Assembly (NCBI GenBank): GCA_051867655.1
Contig: JBJDYV010000013.1
Coordinates: forward strand, 1 to 64,000
Direction: 5' to 3'
DNA from: JAJPXI01 sp051867655
Lineage (GTDB): Bacteria > Bacillota > Clostridia > Oscillospirales > Oscillospiraceae
Length of the DNA: 64,000 nucleotides
The notes below the pieces were generated by a model. It had not been told where the DNA came from and searched no databases. It saw only the letters and a program-made list of their open reading frames with translations. This document shows positions 42,671 to 50,231 of this stretch, piece after piece (the first letter of the stretch is position 1; every line of letters begins with the position of its first letter). Both the position numbers and the translations under genes were made by a program.

Positions 42671-44014
42671 ATGAAAAAATCACGTTTTCTCGCTCTGTTT
42701 TTGCTGCTGGCGCTTCTGCTGCCCACCGCTGCCCTCGCCCTGGAGGACCCCGCCCCCGCCGCCACCGCCGCTCTGCTGGTGGATGCCACCTATGACGAGG
42801 TCCTTTACGAGCTCAACATCCACGAAAAACGCTATCCCGCCAGCATCACCAAGGTCATGACCGCCCTGCTGACGCTGGAGGCCGTGGACCGGGGCGAGCT
42901 GGCCCTGACCGACGTCATCACCGCGCCGGAGGGCATCCACAACGGCCTGTCCGCCGACAGCAGTACCGCGAACATCAAAAGCGGCGAGCAGATGACCCTG
43001 CTGGACCTGCTGTACTGCGTGCTGCTGCCCTCCGCCAACGAGGCGTGCAACGTGCTGGCCTACGCCGTGTCGGGCAGCGTGGACGGCTTTGTGGCGCTGA
43101 TGAACCAGCGCGCCGCCGAGCTGGGCATGACGGGCACCCATTTTACCAACACCCACGGCTTACATGACGACAACCACTACACCACCGCCTGGGACATCTG
43201 GCTCATGTCCCGGGAGGCCATGAAGCACGAGACCTTTCGGGAGATCGTCTCCACGAAGGAGTATACCGTGCCCGCCACCAACATCAGCGCGGAGCGGCTT
43301 TTCTACAACACCAACGGCCTGATCACCGCCAAGAAGTACTCCGGGTATATTTATCAGCCCGCCATCGGCATCAAGACCGGCTCTACCGGCGAGGCGGGGC
43401 TCTGCCTGGTGTCCGCCGCTGAGATGGACGGACGCACCCTGTACTGCGTGGTGCTGGGCGCCGAGCTGGCCCACCAGGAGGACAACTCCTACAAGCGCAT
43501 GAACTTTGTCGAGACCACCCGCCTGTTTGAGTGGGGCTTTTCCAACTTCAGCTGCCGCACCATTCTGGAAAGCTCCGAACCCGTGGCCCAGATCGCGGTC
43601 ACCCTGTCGGACACCGACCACGTGCTGGTGCGGCCCGAGGGCAGCCTGTCCGCCCTGCTGCCCAAGGACCTGGACGTGTCCCAGTTCACCCAGACCGTCA
43701 CCCTGGACGCCGAGAGCGTGGAGGCCCCCGTGGCCGAGGGGCAGGTGCTGGGCGAGATCACCCTGTCCTACGACGGGAGGGAGTACGGCTCCCTGGACCT
43801 GGTTGCCCTGAACGACGTGGAGCGCTCCGAGCTGCTCTACCGCATCGACCGGGCGGAAAAATTTTTCGCCCAGACCTGGGTCAAGGCGGCCATCGTGGCG
43901 CTGATCGTGCTGATCCTTGTACTGATCATTGCCGGCTCGGTGCGCCGCAAGCGCAAGCGCCGCCGCAGCCGCTCTTATGTGGGCGGAGGCTACGGTGGAC
44001 GCCGCCGCCGATAA
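42671..44014 (+). CDS. D-alanyl-D-alanine carboxypeptidase (DacF/PBP5 type), 447 aa
   Basis: Signal peptide, then an S11 peptidase domain with SITKVMTALL (catalytic Ser, Lys), SANEACN and KTGSTGEAG motifs, and a C-terminal PBP5-type beta domain (about 290-390). Removes the terminal D-Ala of peptidoglycan pentapeptides; DacF members act during sporulation or growth. Instead of the usual amphipathic anchor it has a true helix (VKAAIVALIVLILVLIIAGS) and a tail VRRKRKRRRSRSY-VGGGYGG-RRRR. This tail is strikingly like that of the 5'-nucleotidase at 11601. Monocistronic, with a terminator at 44026. Confidence 0.92.
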   Translation: MKKSRFLALFLLLALLLPTAALALEDPAPAATAALLVDATYDEVLYELNIHEKRYPASITKVMTALLTLEAVDRGELALTDVITAPEGIHNGLSADSSTANIKSGEQMTLLDLLYCVLLPSANEACNVLAYAVSGSVDGFVALMNQRAAELGMTGTHFTNTHGLHDDNHYTTAWDIWLMSREAMKHETFREIVSTKEYTVPATNISAERLFYNTNGLITAKKYSGYIYQPAIGIKTGSTGEAGLCLVSAAEMDGRTLYCVVLGAELAHQEDNSYKRMNFVETTRLFEWGFSNFSCRTILESSEPVAQIAVTLSDTDHVLVRPEGSLSALLPKDLDVSQFTQTVTLDAESVEAPVAEGQVLGEITLSYDGREYGSLDLVALNDVERSELLYRIDRAEKFFAQTWVKAAIVALIVLILVLIIAGSVRRKRKRRRSRSYVGGGYGGRRRR

Positions 44015-44025
44015 ATCATTCATCT

Positions 44026-44064
44026 AAAAAAACAGCGAGGTCGGTTTGACCTCGCTGTTTTTTA
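44026..44064 (+). terminator. Terminator of the DacF-type gene
   Basis: 16-bp stem (44027-44042 with 44048-44063), 5-nt loop, continuing into TTTTTTA; A-rich 5' side makes it functional on both strands. Confidence 0.85.
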
Positions 44065-44118
44065 TGGTAACGAAACGGCGCGCGGTGCCGTCTGATAGGG
44101 TGAAAGGAGTTGAATGCG

Positions 44119-44688
44119 ATGAAACGCATCTGTTGTATTGTGACAGCAGCAGCCGCGCTGCTTTTCCTGCTGACCGCCTGCGGCGGCGAACCGGCCGGGC
44201 AAAAGGAGCCGGCCGAACAGAACAGCCCGCCCGTGCAGAGTGAACAGCCCGAACCGAGCACGCCACCTGAGGATTCCGCGCAGCAGCACCTGGCGCTGGA
44301 GGACGTCTATCAGTCCATTCTGGACGCTCAGGCGGGCAATGGTCAGGAGGAGCTGGTCCTTTTCCCGGAAACCAATCCGGACGCTTTGAACAGCTTTTAT
44401 CCCGGTCTGGCGGACATCGAGCTGGCCCAGCAGCTGTACTATACGCCCCCCGTCTACGGGCACGCCTGTGAGATCCTGCTGGTGGAGGTCGCCGACCCGG
44501 GCGATGTGCAGGCAGTCAAGGATATTTTCCAGGAGCGCATCGACCAGGCGGCCTCGGACACCGCCTACCCGGAAAACGCCGAGCCGTGGGCGCGCAACGC
44601 CCAGGTGCAGGCGGACGGCCGCTATGTCTGCATGATCGTCCTGCCGGACGGCTACACCATTCCGGAAAATGTCTTTGACATCGGCTGA
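44119..44688 (+). CDS. DUF4358-like lipoprotein, 189 aa
   Basis: ATG 44119 with GGAG 9 bases upstream. Lipoprotein signal (ALLFLLTACGG), a Pro/Glu/Gln-rich linker, then a 120-residue alpha/beta domain (LADIELAQQLYYTPPVYGHA CEILLVEV; ARNAQVQADGRYVCMIVLPD) of the type seen in DUF4358 lipoproteins of Clostridia. Function unknown. It precedes the ECF sigma gene but a separate promoter lies between them. Confidence 0.72.
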   Translation: MKRICCIVTAAAALLFLLTACGGEPAGQKEPAEQNSPPVQSEQPEPSTPPEDSAQQHLALEDVYQSILDAQAGNGQEELVLFPETNPDALNSFYPGLADIELAQQLYYTPPVYGHACEILLVEVADPGDVQAVKDIFQERIDQAASDTAYPENAEPWARNAQVQADGRYVCMIVLPDGYTIPENVFDIG

Positions 44689-44693
44689 AGGGC

Positions 44694-44722
44694 TTGGAAG
44701 ACCCGCTGAAATGTGGTACACT
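44694..44722 (+). promoter_or_regulatory. Promoter of the ECF sigma operon
   Basis: -35 TTGGAA (44694-44699), 17-bp spacer, -10 TACACT (44717-44722). Transcription from here begins after the GTG at 44713, so that start is excluded and GTG 44755 is favoured. Confidence 0.6.
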
Positions 44723-44754
44723 TTTTCCACGAAAGCAAAATTGAGGTGAGTTTC

Positions 44755-45312
44755 GTGGATGACGAGCAGATCATTTCCTTGTTTTTTCAGCGCGAAGAAG
44801 CCGCCATTACGAACACGCGGGAAAAATATGAAGGGCTGTGCCGGAGCGTGGCGGGCAAGATCCTCCCCGACCGGCGGGACGTGGAGGAGTGCGTCAGCGA
44901 CGTCTACCTGCGGGTGTGGAACGCCATCCCGCCGGAGCGCCCCCGCTCCCTGCGCGCGTATCTGGCCCGGATCACCCGGAATCTGGCCCTGGACCGGTAC
45001 TCCTACAACACCGCGGCGCAGCGCAATACGGCGCTGACAGACGCCTTTGAGGAGCTGGAGCCCTGTCTCCCGGCCAGACTGGGCGACCCGGAGAATGAGA
45101 TCGACGTCCAGAGCTTCCGCCAGTTCCTGAACGGTTTTCTGCGCGCGCTGCCCCGGGAGACGCGGGTCTTCTTTCTGCGCCGGTACTGGTACGGCGAGAG
45201 CATCAGGGACATCGCGGACAGCTGCCGCGTCAGCGAATCGAAGGTCAAAACTGCCCTGTTTCGCACCCGCAATCGCCTGCGCGATGCCATGGAAAAGGAG
45301 GGGATCACATGA
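44755..45312 (+). CDS. ECF-type RNA polymerase sigma factor, 185 aa
   Basis: Sigma region 2 (EKYEGLCRSVAGKILPDRRD ... DVYLRVWNAIP) and region 4 (LPRETRVFFLRRYWYGESIR ... VSESKVKTALFRTRNRLRDA) without sigma regions 1 and 3, the ECF layout. GTG 44755 has GAGGTGAG a few bases upstream. Its stop overlaps the start of a membrane protein that is its likely anti-sigma factor, so it is probably held inactive until an external signal arrives. Confidence 0.9.
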   Translation: MDDEQIISLFFQREEAAITNTREKYEGLCRSVAGKILPDRRDVEECVSDVYLRVWNAIPPERPRSLRAYLARITRNLALDRYSYNTAAQRNTALTDAFEELEPCLPARLGDPENEIDVQSFRQFLNGFLRALPRETRVFFLRRYWYGESIRDIADSCRVSESKVKTALFRTRNRLRDAMEKEGIT

Positions 45313-46331
45313 TGGACAAAAAACGGTTTGACCTGCTGATGGGGGCGGTGGACGACGATCTGCTGGAGGAGGCGCAGCAGCCCCTCCGGCGCTCCCGCAC
45401 GTGGATCTGGACAGCCGGGTCCCTGGCCGCCTGCGTGTGCATCCTGATCGCCGGGTATCTTGTCCTGCGTCCCGGAACCGGGCCGGAGCAGACTGCCGAC
45501 CAGCCCCCGGCCGCTGACCCGGTCCCGTCCAGCAGCTACGCCCAGATCGTCAACCCGATGCATGAGGCCACCGCCGCCCAGGTGGCACAGCTCGGCTACG
45601 CCATCCCGCTGCCCGCGGACGCCCAGTCGGTGTCCTATTTCCTGATCGACCAGGGAACGGACGGCGCGGCTCCCATGGCGGAGGTGTCCTTTGAGCAAAG
45701 CGGGACGTCGTACACCTGCCGGGCGTTGAAAACCGCCCAGGCGGAGGACATCTCCGGCATTTACGCCGACTGGAAGCAAAGCCTGGACTGGAGCGCCGGC
45801 ACGCTGGACCTGCAGCTGCGGCAGGCGGAGGACGGCACGGCCTGGGTGGGCTGGTACTCCGCGGAGGAGGGCACCCAGTGGTGTCTCAGCGGCGAGGAGG
45901 ACGCCCTGTCTCTGCTCCACACGGCGCAGGCCATCGTGGAGGCCCTGGGCTACGACCTGGCCGTCGCCCCGGCGGAGGCGGAGGACGTGGAGTATAACGC
46001 ATTTACGCTGGATGACCTGACCGTGGGTGAGACCTCCTTCCGTCTGGACGGCGTGCGCTATTCTTTCCGCACGGCCTCGACCGCTTTGATCGGGGAGGAC
46101 TTTGCCGACATTTCCGGCCTGGATGGGCCGTTCCAAAACAACGCCGCCGCCCAGGTGCAGGGGCGTCCGGCAAAGCTGGCCTATGACGAGGGCGGCGCGG
46201 GCAGGATCATCTGGTTTGATGTGGTGCCGGGGCTGCTGTACAGCCTGAGCATGGATCGGGGCGCGTCCGAAAGCGCCTTGGTAGAGATGGCAAATCAGCT
46301 CTTTACGCCCGCTCAGGGCGAGGTGGGCTGA
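45309..46331 (+). CDS. Membrane-bound anti-sigma-like regulator, 340 aa
   Basis: Coupled to the sigma gene (ATGA). A short cytoplasmic part (about 35 residues, MDKKRFDLLMGAVDDDLLEE), one helix (WIWTAGSLAACVCILIAGYL) and an extracytoplasmic region of about 280 residues. The topology and position are those of ECF anti-sigma factors of Clostridia, although no zinc-binding ASD motif is present. The outer part (IVNPMHEATAAQVAQLGYAI ... SGEEDALSLLHTAQAI) is of a kind often fused to such regulators; its ligand is unknown. Confidence 0.78.
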   Translation: MMDKKRFDLLMGAVDDDLLEEAQQPLRRSRTWIWTAGSLAACVCILIAGYLVLRPGTGPEQTADQPPAADPVPSSSYAQIVNPMHEATAAQVAQLGYAIPLPADAQSVSYFLIDQGTDGAAPMAEVSFEQSGTSYTCRALKTAQAEDISGIYADWKQSLDWSAGTLDLQLRQAEDGTAWVGWYSAEEGTQWCLSGEEDALSLLHTAQAIVEALGYDLAVAPAEAEDVEYNAFTLDDLTVGETSFRLDGVRYSFRTASTALIGEDFADISGLDGPFQNNAAAQVQGRPAKLAYDEGGAGRIIWFDVVPGLLYSLSMDRGASESALVEMANQLFTPAQGEVG

Positions 46332-46349
46332 ACCGGAAGCACAGAATTC

Positions 46350-46382
46350 AAAACGGCCGCGGGAAAATTCCCGCGGCCGTTA
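46350..46382 (+). terminator. Terminator, left copy of a 33-bp duplicated hairpin
   Basis: ACGGCCGCGGGAA/TTCCCGCGGCCGT stem with A-rich 5' flank, 19 bases after the anti-sigma gene. An identical 33-bp copy lies at 46585-46617; the two bracket a hairpin-rich insert. Confidence 0.8.
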
Positions 46383-46584
46383 GAGACTGCCGGAAAAGGC
46401 ACAAGGCCTTTTTCGGCAAAAGGATTGCGGCCCGCTGCAGCGCACTCCCTGTCCGCCTGCAGCGGACAACTCGCACGTTTGCGGGCCGAGATGTATTTTC
46501 TGCCACGTACATGCCACGGCAGAAAATAATTTCAATTTTTTCGCGGCGTGCGCGCCGCGAACTCAGTGAGACTTTTTTTAAGCT
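46383..46584. mobile_element. 202-bp hairpin-dense insert between duplicated terminators (element D)
   Basis: Non-coding. Contains TGCCGGAAAAGGC/GCCTTTTTCGGCA, GGCCCGC ... GCGGGCC enclosing CCGCTGCAGCG-type repeats, ATTTTCTGCC ... GGCAGAAAAT and CGCGGCGTGCGCGCCGCG. It is flanked by perfect 33-bp direct copies of the host terminator, so it looks like an insertion that duplicated its target. Confidence 0.6.
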
Positions 46585-46617
46585 AAAACGGCCGCGGGAA
46601 AATTCCCGCGGCCGTTA
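46585..46617 (-). terminator. Terminator, right copy of the 33-bp duplicated hairpin
   Basis: Identical to 46350-46382. It now serves the converging TSCPD-domain gene (stop at 46623); on the minus strand the stem is followed by TTTTAGC. Confidence 0.8.
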
Positions 46618-46622
46618 TTCGT

Positions 46623-46886
46623 TCACTGTACCGTTCTGCTCTCTTCCTGCAGCTTGCGCAGGGCCTGGGCCAGCTGGTCGGGGCAGGACGTGGCCTTCAT
46701 GCCGCAGCGGATGCCCTCCAGCTTGGAGATGGCCTGCTCCACGCGCATGCCCTTCAGCAGGCTCATCAGCCCCTTCAGGTTCCCGTCGCAGCCCCCCACC
46801 ACCTGGACGTTGGTGATGACGCCGTCCTCGGCCTCCACCGTCATCTGCCGGGAGCAGACGCCCCGGGGCGTATAGTTGATCTTCAT
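46623..46886 (-). CDS. TSCPD-domain protein (TIGR03905-like), 87 aa
   Basis: ATG 46886 has GGAGG upstream; codons further upstream are not preceded by a site. The sequence INYTPRGVCSRQMTVEAEDG ... VVGGCDGNLKGLMSLLKGM ... CGMKATSCPDQLAQAL contains the TSCPD motif with four conserved cysteines, found alone or at the C-terminus of class II ribonucleotide reductases, probably binding zinc. The role of the stand-alone form is unknown. Confidence 0.85.
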   Translation of the reverse strand: MKINYTPRGVCSRQMTVEAEDGVITNVQVVGGCDGNLKGLMSLLKGMRVEQAISKLEGIRCGMKATSCPDQLAQALRKLQEESRTVQ

Positions 46887-46950
46887 GTGTGTTCCTCCCG
46901 CAATTTGGTTTTTCTCCATTATAGCGGTCGAATCCACGGGATGCAAGGGC

Positions 46951-47730
46951 TTATTTGCGTCCGGCCTGCTCCCTCCGGTCCAGCTGCAGGCGGTCGGAGA
47001 TCATGGCGATGAACTCGCTGTTGGTGGGCTTGCCCTTGGCGTTGCTGACGGTGTAGCCGAAATACTTCTGCAGGGTCTCCAGGTCGCCCCGGTCCCAGGC
47101 CACCTCGATGGCGTGGCGGATGGCCCGCTCCACCCGGGAGGCCGTGGTGCCGAACTTCCGGGCCACCGCCGGATAGAGCACCTTGGTCACGGCGTTGATG
47201 GCGTCCATGTCGTTGACGGTGTAGATGATGGCCTCCCGCAGGTACTGATAGCCCTTGATGTGGGCGGGCACGCCGATCTCATGGATGATGGCGGTCACCT
47301 CCCGCTCCAGGTCCCGGCCCTCCGCCGCGTCCGACTCTTCCTCCTTCTGCGCCCCGGTCTCCAGCAGGGTGCGCAGCCGCTCGAACAGGCTGTCCATCCG
47401 GCAGGGCTTGGTCATCAGATAGTCCGCGCCGTACTCCGAGGCCCGGGCTGCCAGGCCGCCCTTGATATAGCTGGAAAGCACCAGGATCCTGGGCGGATGC
47501 TCCAGCGTCTGCATGGACTGGATCGCCTCCAGGCCGTCGATCCCGCCCAGGACCATGTCCATGACCACCGCGTCCGGCTCCAGCTGGCGGGCCAGCCGGA
47601 CCAGCTCCTGTCCGTCCGCCGTCTCACCCACAATGGTAAAATCCGGCTCCCGCTCGGCAGCCTGCGCAACGATGCGCCGGAATTCCTCGCCCGTATCCGC
47701 AATCAAAATCCGTCTCTTGGTTTCCATCAT
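46951..47730 (-). CDS. spo0A: Master sporulation response regulator Spo0A
   Basis: Receiver domain (phospho-Asp in AVVMDMVLGGIDG, Lys in LMTKPCR) and the unmistakable Spo0A effector domain: EIGVPAHIKGYQYLREAI, INAVTKVLYPAVARKFGTTA, RVERAIRHAIEVAWDRGD. 259 aa, usual length. Phosphorylated Spo0A binds TGTCGAA boxes to start sporulation. ATG 47730 (or 47727) follows GGAAGGAG. Two such boxes lie upstream, implying autoregulation. spoIVB, its usual immediate neighbour, is 5 kb away here. Confidence 0.97.
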   Translation of the reverse strand: MMETKRRILIADTGEEFRRIVAQAAEREPDFTIVGETADGQELVRLARQLEPDAVVMDMVLGGIDGLEAIQSMQTLEHPPRILVLSSYIKGGLAARASEYGADYLMTKPCRMDSLFERLRTLLETGAQKEEESDAAEGRDLEREVTAIIHEIGVPAHIKGYQYLREAIIYTVNDMDAINAVTKVLYPAVARKFGTTASRVERAIRHAIEVAWDRGDLETLQKYFGYTVSNAKGKPTNSEFIAMISDRLQLDRREQAGRK

Positions 47731-47868
47731 ATCATTCGAACTCCTTCCAGTGGTGTCTTTCAGCCGAATCGTTTCCGGCAGAACGCAGAAATTGTTTGAC
47801 CGATATTGATAAATTACCATATTCAGACAAATCTTTCAAGACTTTTTGGAAAAAAATGTATTTAATTT

Positions 47869-47884
47869 TTCGACTTTTTCGACA
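47869..47884 (-). promoter_or_regulatory. Tandem Spo0A boxes upstream of spo0A
   Basis: Minus strand: a perfect TGTCGAA (47884-47878) and AGTCGAA (47875-47869, one mismatch), nine bases apart in register, about 140 bases before the gene and within an A/T-rich stretch. Expected of an autoregulated spo0A promoter. Confidence 0.75.
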
Positions 47885-47966
47885 TTTTTTGACTTTGATA
47901 TTGGAATTTCCCTCCATTTCGCTGGCAAAACAGCGCTCCGCACAGGCAGAATTGGGAATAAAAGGG

Positions 47967-48007
47967 AACAAGTGTCATGGGAACTGCACGCTCCCCTGAC
48001 ACTTGTT
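47967..48007. terminator. Terminator downstream of the PadR operon
   Basis: 11-bp stem (47967-47977 with 47997-48007) with an inner GGGA/TCCC pair; T-rich on both sides (plus TTTTT, minus CCCTTTTATT). It follows the minus gene ending at 48013. Confidence 0.75.
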
Positions 48008-48012
48008 TTTGG

Positions 48013-48780
48013 TTATGAATTTTCCAGTTCCCGCTGGGCGTGGGCCTCCCCGGCGGCGGAGCGCAGGGTCAGTTCCTCCTCGTAGATCAGCTCATCCCGC
48101 TGGTCGTACAGGCGGACGGCGGCGGGGTAACTGCCGCTGTTCCCAAACATGTCCCGATACAACTTGCACAGGTTGTCGAGGGCGTACACCTCCATCTTCG
48201 ACTCTTCGCCGTTTTCGCCCGTGGTCAGCCAGAAGGTAAAGAACCCGCCCTGTTCCCGCTGTGCTTCCAAATGGTAGGAATACGCTCCGCCCCCGTAGTT
48301 TTCCGCGCTCAGGACCAGGTCCAACTCCGCCCGCGCAGCCTTCGGGCACTGGTCAAACAGAATGACCGGGATCTCGAGTTTCCCACTGTAGGCGCGAATG
48401 AGAACGGAGGGAGCCGCCATGACTGTGACGGTCTCGCCCTTCTCCCGGTAAACCAGATTCCCCTCCTCGGAAGTAACATGCTTACTCGGGAAGAAGCCCA
48501 GATTCGCCTGCGTGTAGCCGTACAGGATCACGCCTTCGTCGGTCTCCGCCGCCAGCAGCCGGTCATACCCCAGGATGTCGTCCACGGGGATGACGCCCAG
48601 GATCTCCCCCGGCCCCACCAGGTTCCGGGCGGCCGCCCGGCGGTAGGCCTGCTCCGCGGTCATGTCGGGACAGCCGCGGAACACATAGAACAGACACAAC
48701 AGCACGACTGCCAGTACGATGTTGCACACGATGCGCACCGGGCGGGGGATGCCCCGCCGCCAGGCCAGAAACTTCCTCAT
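48013..48780 (-). CDS. Membrane-anchored protein of unknown function, 255 aa
   Basis: One N-terminal helix (IVCNIVLAVVLLCLFYVF) and a 220-residue extracytoplasmic region with beta-rich sequence. No recognised domain. It overlaps the preceding HAAS-domain gene (ATGA at 48777) and is the last gene of a PadR-controlled trio, which often encodes envelope-stress or transport functions. Compositionally slightly less GC-rich than its neighbours. Confidence 0.7.
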   Translation of the reverse strand: MRKFLAWRRGIPRPVRIVCNIVLAVVLLCLFYVFRGCPDMTAEQAYRRAAARNLVGPGEILGVIPVDDILGYDRLLAAETDEGVILYGYTQANLGFFPSKHVTSEEGNLVYREKGETVTVMAAPSVLIRAYSGKLEIPVILFDQCPKAARAELDLVLSAENYGGGAYSYHLEAQREQGGFFTFWLTTGENGEESKMEVYALDNLCKLYRDMFGNSGSYPAAVRLYDQRDELIYEEELTLRSAAGEAHAQRELENS

Positions 48781-49550
48781 GTGCCCTCACCTCCCATCAG
48801 GTCGATGCGCAGGGCCACATCCCGGCCGTCCCGGTCGTAGCGCAGCTCGATCCAGTCGGCGTCCTGGGAACAGTAGTTATCCGCCCACATATCCCAGGTG
48901 TAGGTAAACAGTCCCGTCCAAACTCCATTCCCCACGATTGTGGGGTCAACCGTCCGATCCCCCTCAAAGCATGCGTAATAGTAATTGCCCAGGCTGTCCA
49001 CCGCATGGAACCAACGGGGCGCTTCGGTGAAGCCCGCCCAGGGCCGGGGATTGGTCACCTCCATCCGGAAGAAAAAAAGGTCACTGTCATCATCCCAACA
49101 GGCAGCTTTGGTTACGGTGAAGGTATAGCCGTCTGAATTGGCCGTACAGCCCGGATACAGCACCCGTTTCCCATTGTCATCCGCTGTACTCTCAAACAGG
49201 CTCTGGGGAAATAGTAAGGGAGACTCATCACTGATGTACAGATCACTCGCCCATCGAATCCCATTGTAGACGGCCAAAATCAGCGCGATCACCAGCAGCC
49301 ACTGGGTGCAGCGCCAGACCCAGCCCAGATAGGGCTTGTGGACCTTCCGCAGCAGCTGGCCGGTCTCCCAGTCGCTGCCCATCTCCTTGATGACCCGGCG
49401 CTCCGCGTCCGCCGGAGACATGCCCTCCTCCACATAGCCGTCGTACTTGTCCTGCATGTGCTCCAGCAGCTCCTGCCGCACCGCCGGGCGGTCGGGCGGA
49501 AAGCGGATGTAGGACACGGCGGTGTCGCACCACTGCTCGATGTACCTCAT
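48777..49550 (-). CDS. HAAS-domain (DUF1700-like) membrane protein, 257 aa
   Basis: The first 70 residues (VRQELLEHMQDKYDGYVEEG ... ADAERRVIKEMGSDWETGQLL) are the HAAS helical signalling domain that accompanies PadR regulators. One helix follows (WLLVIALILAVYNGI), then an outward domain of about 160 residues resembling DUF4179-type or permease-associated ectodomains (FTVTKAACWDDDSDLFFFRM). PadR/HAAS pairs commonly act together to sense envelope conditions. Starts 10 bases after padR. Confidence 0.8.
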   Translation of the reverse strand: MRYIEQWCDTAVSYIRFPPDRPAVRQELLEHMQDKYDGYVEEGMSPADAERRVIKEMGSDWETGQLLRKVHKPYLGWVWRCTQWLLVIALILAVYNGIRWASDLYISDESPLLFPQSLFESTADDNGKRVLYPGCTANSDGYTFTVTKAACWDDDSDLFFFRMEVTNPRPWAGFTEAPRWFHAVDSLGNYYYACFEGDRTVDPTIVGNGVWTGLFTYTWDMWADNYCSQDADWIELRYDRDGRDVALRIDLMGGEGT

Positions 49551-49560
49551 GCCCCGGCCC

Positions 49561-49908
49561 TCATGTGGCCGCAGGGACCGCCGCGCCGAACACCACGTCG
49601 TTGACCTTCTGGGAAAAGAAGCTCCACTCCTCCTTCTTCTCCTTCAGCAGGTCCAGCCCCCGGTCGGTGATGGCGTAGTATTTGCGCTGCCGCCCGCCGG
49701 GGGTCTCGTGGACGCGGCAGGTCACGCACTTTTTCTGCTCCAGCTCGTGGAGCAGGGGGTACAGCGTCCCCTCCTTCATCTCAAAGGCGTTCTGGCTGCG
49801 GCGGGACAGCTCCTGGATCATCTCGTAGCCGTACATCTCCCGCTCCGACAGCAGCTTCAGGATCAGCAGCATGTTGCTGCCGCTCATCAGGCTTTTCTCG
49901 ATCTTCAT
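49561..49908 (-). CDS. PadR-family regulator, 115 aa
   Basis: Winged helix of the PadR type: LMSGSNMLLILKLLSEREMY GYEMIQEL, EGTLYPLLHELEQKKCV, GRQRKYYAITDRGLDLLKEK. ATG 49908 with AGGAGG upstream. First gene of the operon with a HAAS-domain membrane protein. Its own promoter is spanned by a TACCTCGG/CCGAGGTA inverted repeat, so autorepression is likely. Confidence 0.93.
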   Translation of the reverse strand: MKIEKSLMSGSNMLLILKLLSEREMYGYEMIQELSRRSQNAFEMKEGTLYPLLHELEQKKCVTCRVHETPGGRQRKYYAITDRGLDLLKEKKEEWSFFSQKVNDVVFGAAVPAAT

Positions 49909-49922
49909 AAGGCCCCTCCTTT

Positions 49923-49973
49923 TACCTCGGTTATCTATGCTTTTATTATACTTAGATTCCCGAGGTATGTCAA
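49923..49973 (-). promoter_or_regulatory. padR promoter and likely operator
   Basis: Minus strand: -35 TTGACA (49973-49968), 17-bp spacer, -10 TATAAT (49950-49945). The inverted repeat TACCTCGG (49923-49930) / CCGAGGTA (49960-49967) flanks the -10, a good PadR operator candidate. Confidence 0.8.
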
Positions 49974-49983
49974 GAAGAAAATA

Positions 49984-50011
49984 CGGGCGCGCCGGTTTTG
50001 CGGCGCGCCCG
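49984..50011 (-). terminator. Terminator after the RHH gene
   Basis: 11-bp GC stem (50011-50001 with 49994-49984) with a 6-nt loop followed on the minus strand by TATTTTCTTC. Confidence 0.8.
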
Positions 50012-50027
50012 TCAGGAGCGGCGGTGT

Positions 50028-50231
50028 TTATTCGAGATCCAGTTCCGGGGGAACGTCGATTTGGTCCGACACATATTTTCCGTTTTTCTTCCGCTGCCGG
50101 ACGCACTCGGTCAGCAGGTACTCGATCTGCCCGTTGACGGACCGGAAATCGTCCTCCGCCCAGGCCGCCAGGTCGGCGTACAGCTTCTCCGAGAGCCGGA
50201 GCGGGATCTGCTTCTTCTGATTGTCCGCCAT
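50028..50231 (-). CDS. Small Arc/RHH-type DNA-binding protein, 67 aa
   Basis: KKQIPLRLSEKLYADLAAWA followed by EDDFRSVNGQIEYLLTECVR fits a ribbon-helix-helix Arc-like fold: a beta strand (QIPLRLS) and two helices ending in a basic tail. Its start overlaps the stop of the SPFH gene (ATGA). Could be an autorepressor of the SPFH operon or help assemble it; similar small RHH proteins follow SPFH genes in related Clostridia. Confidence 0.8.
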   Translation of the reverse strand: MADNQKKQIPLRLSEKLYADLAAWAEDDFRSVNGQIEYLLTECVRQRKKNGKYVSDQIDVPPELDLE

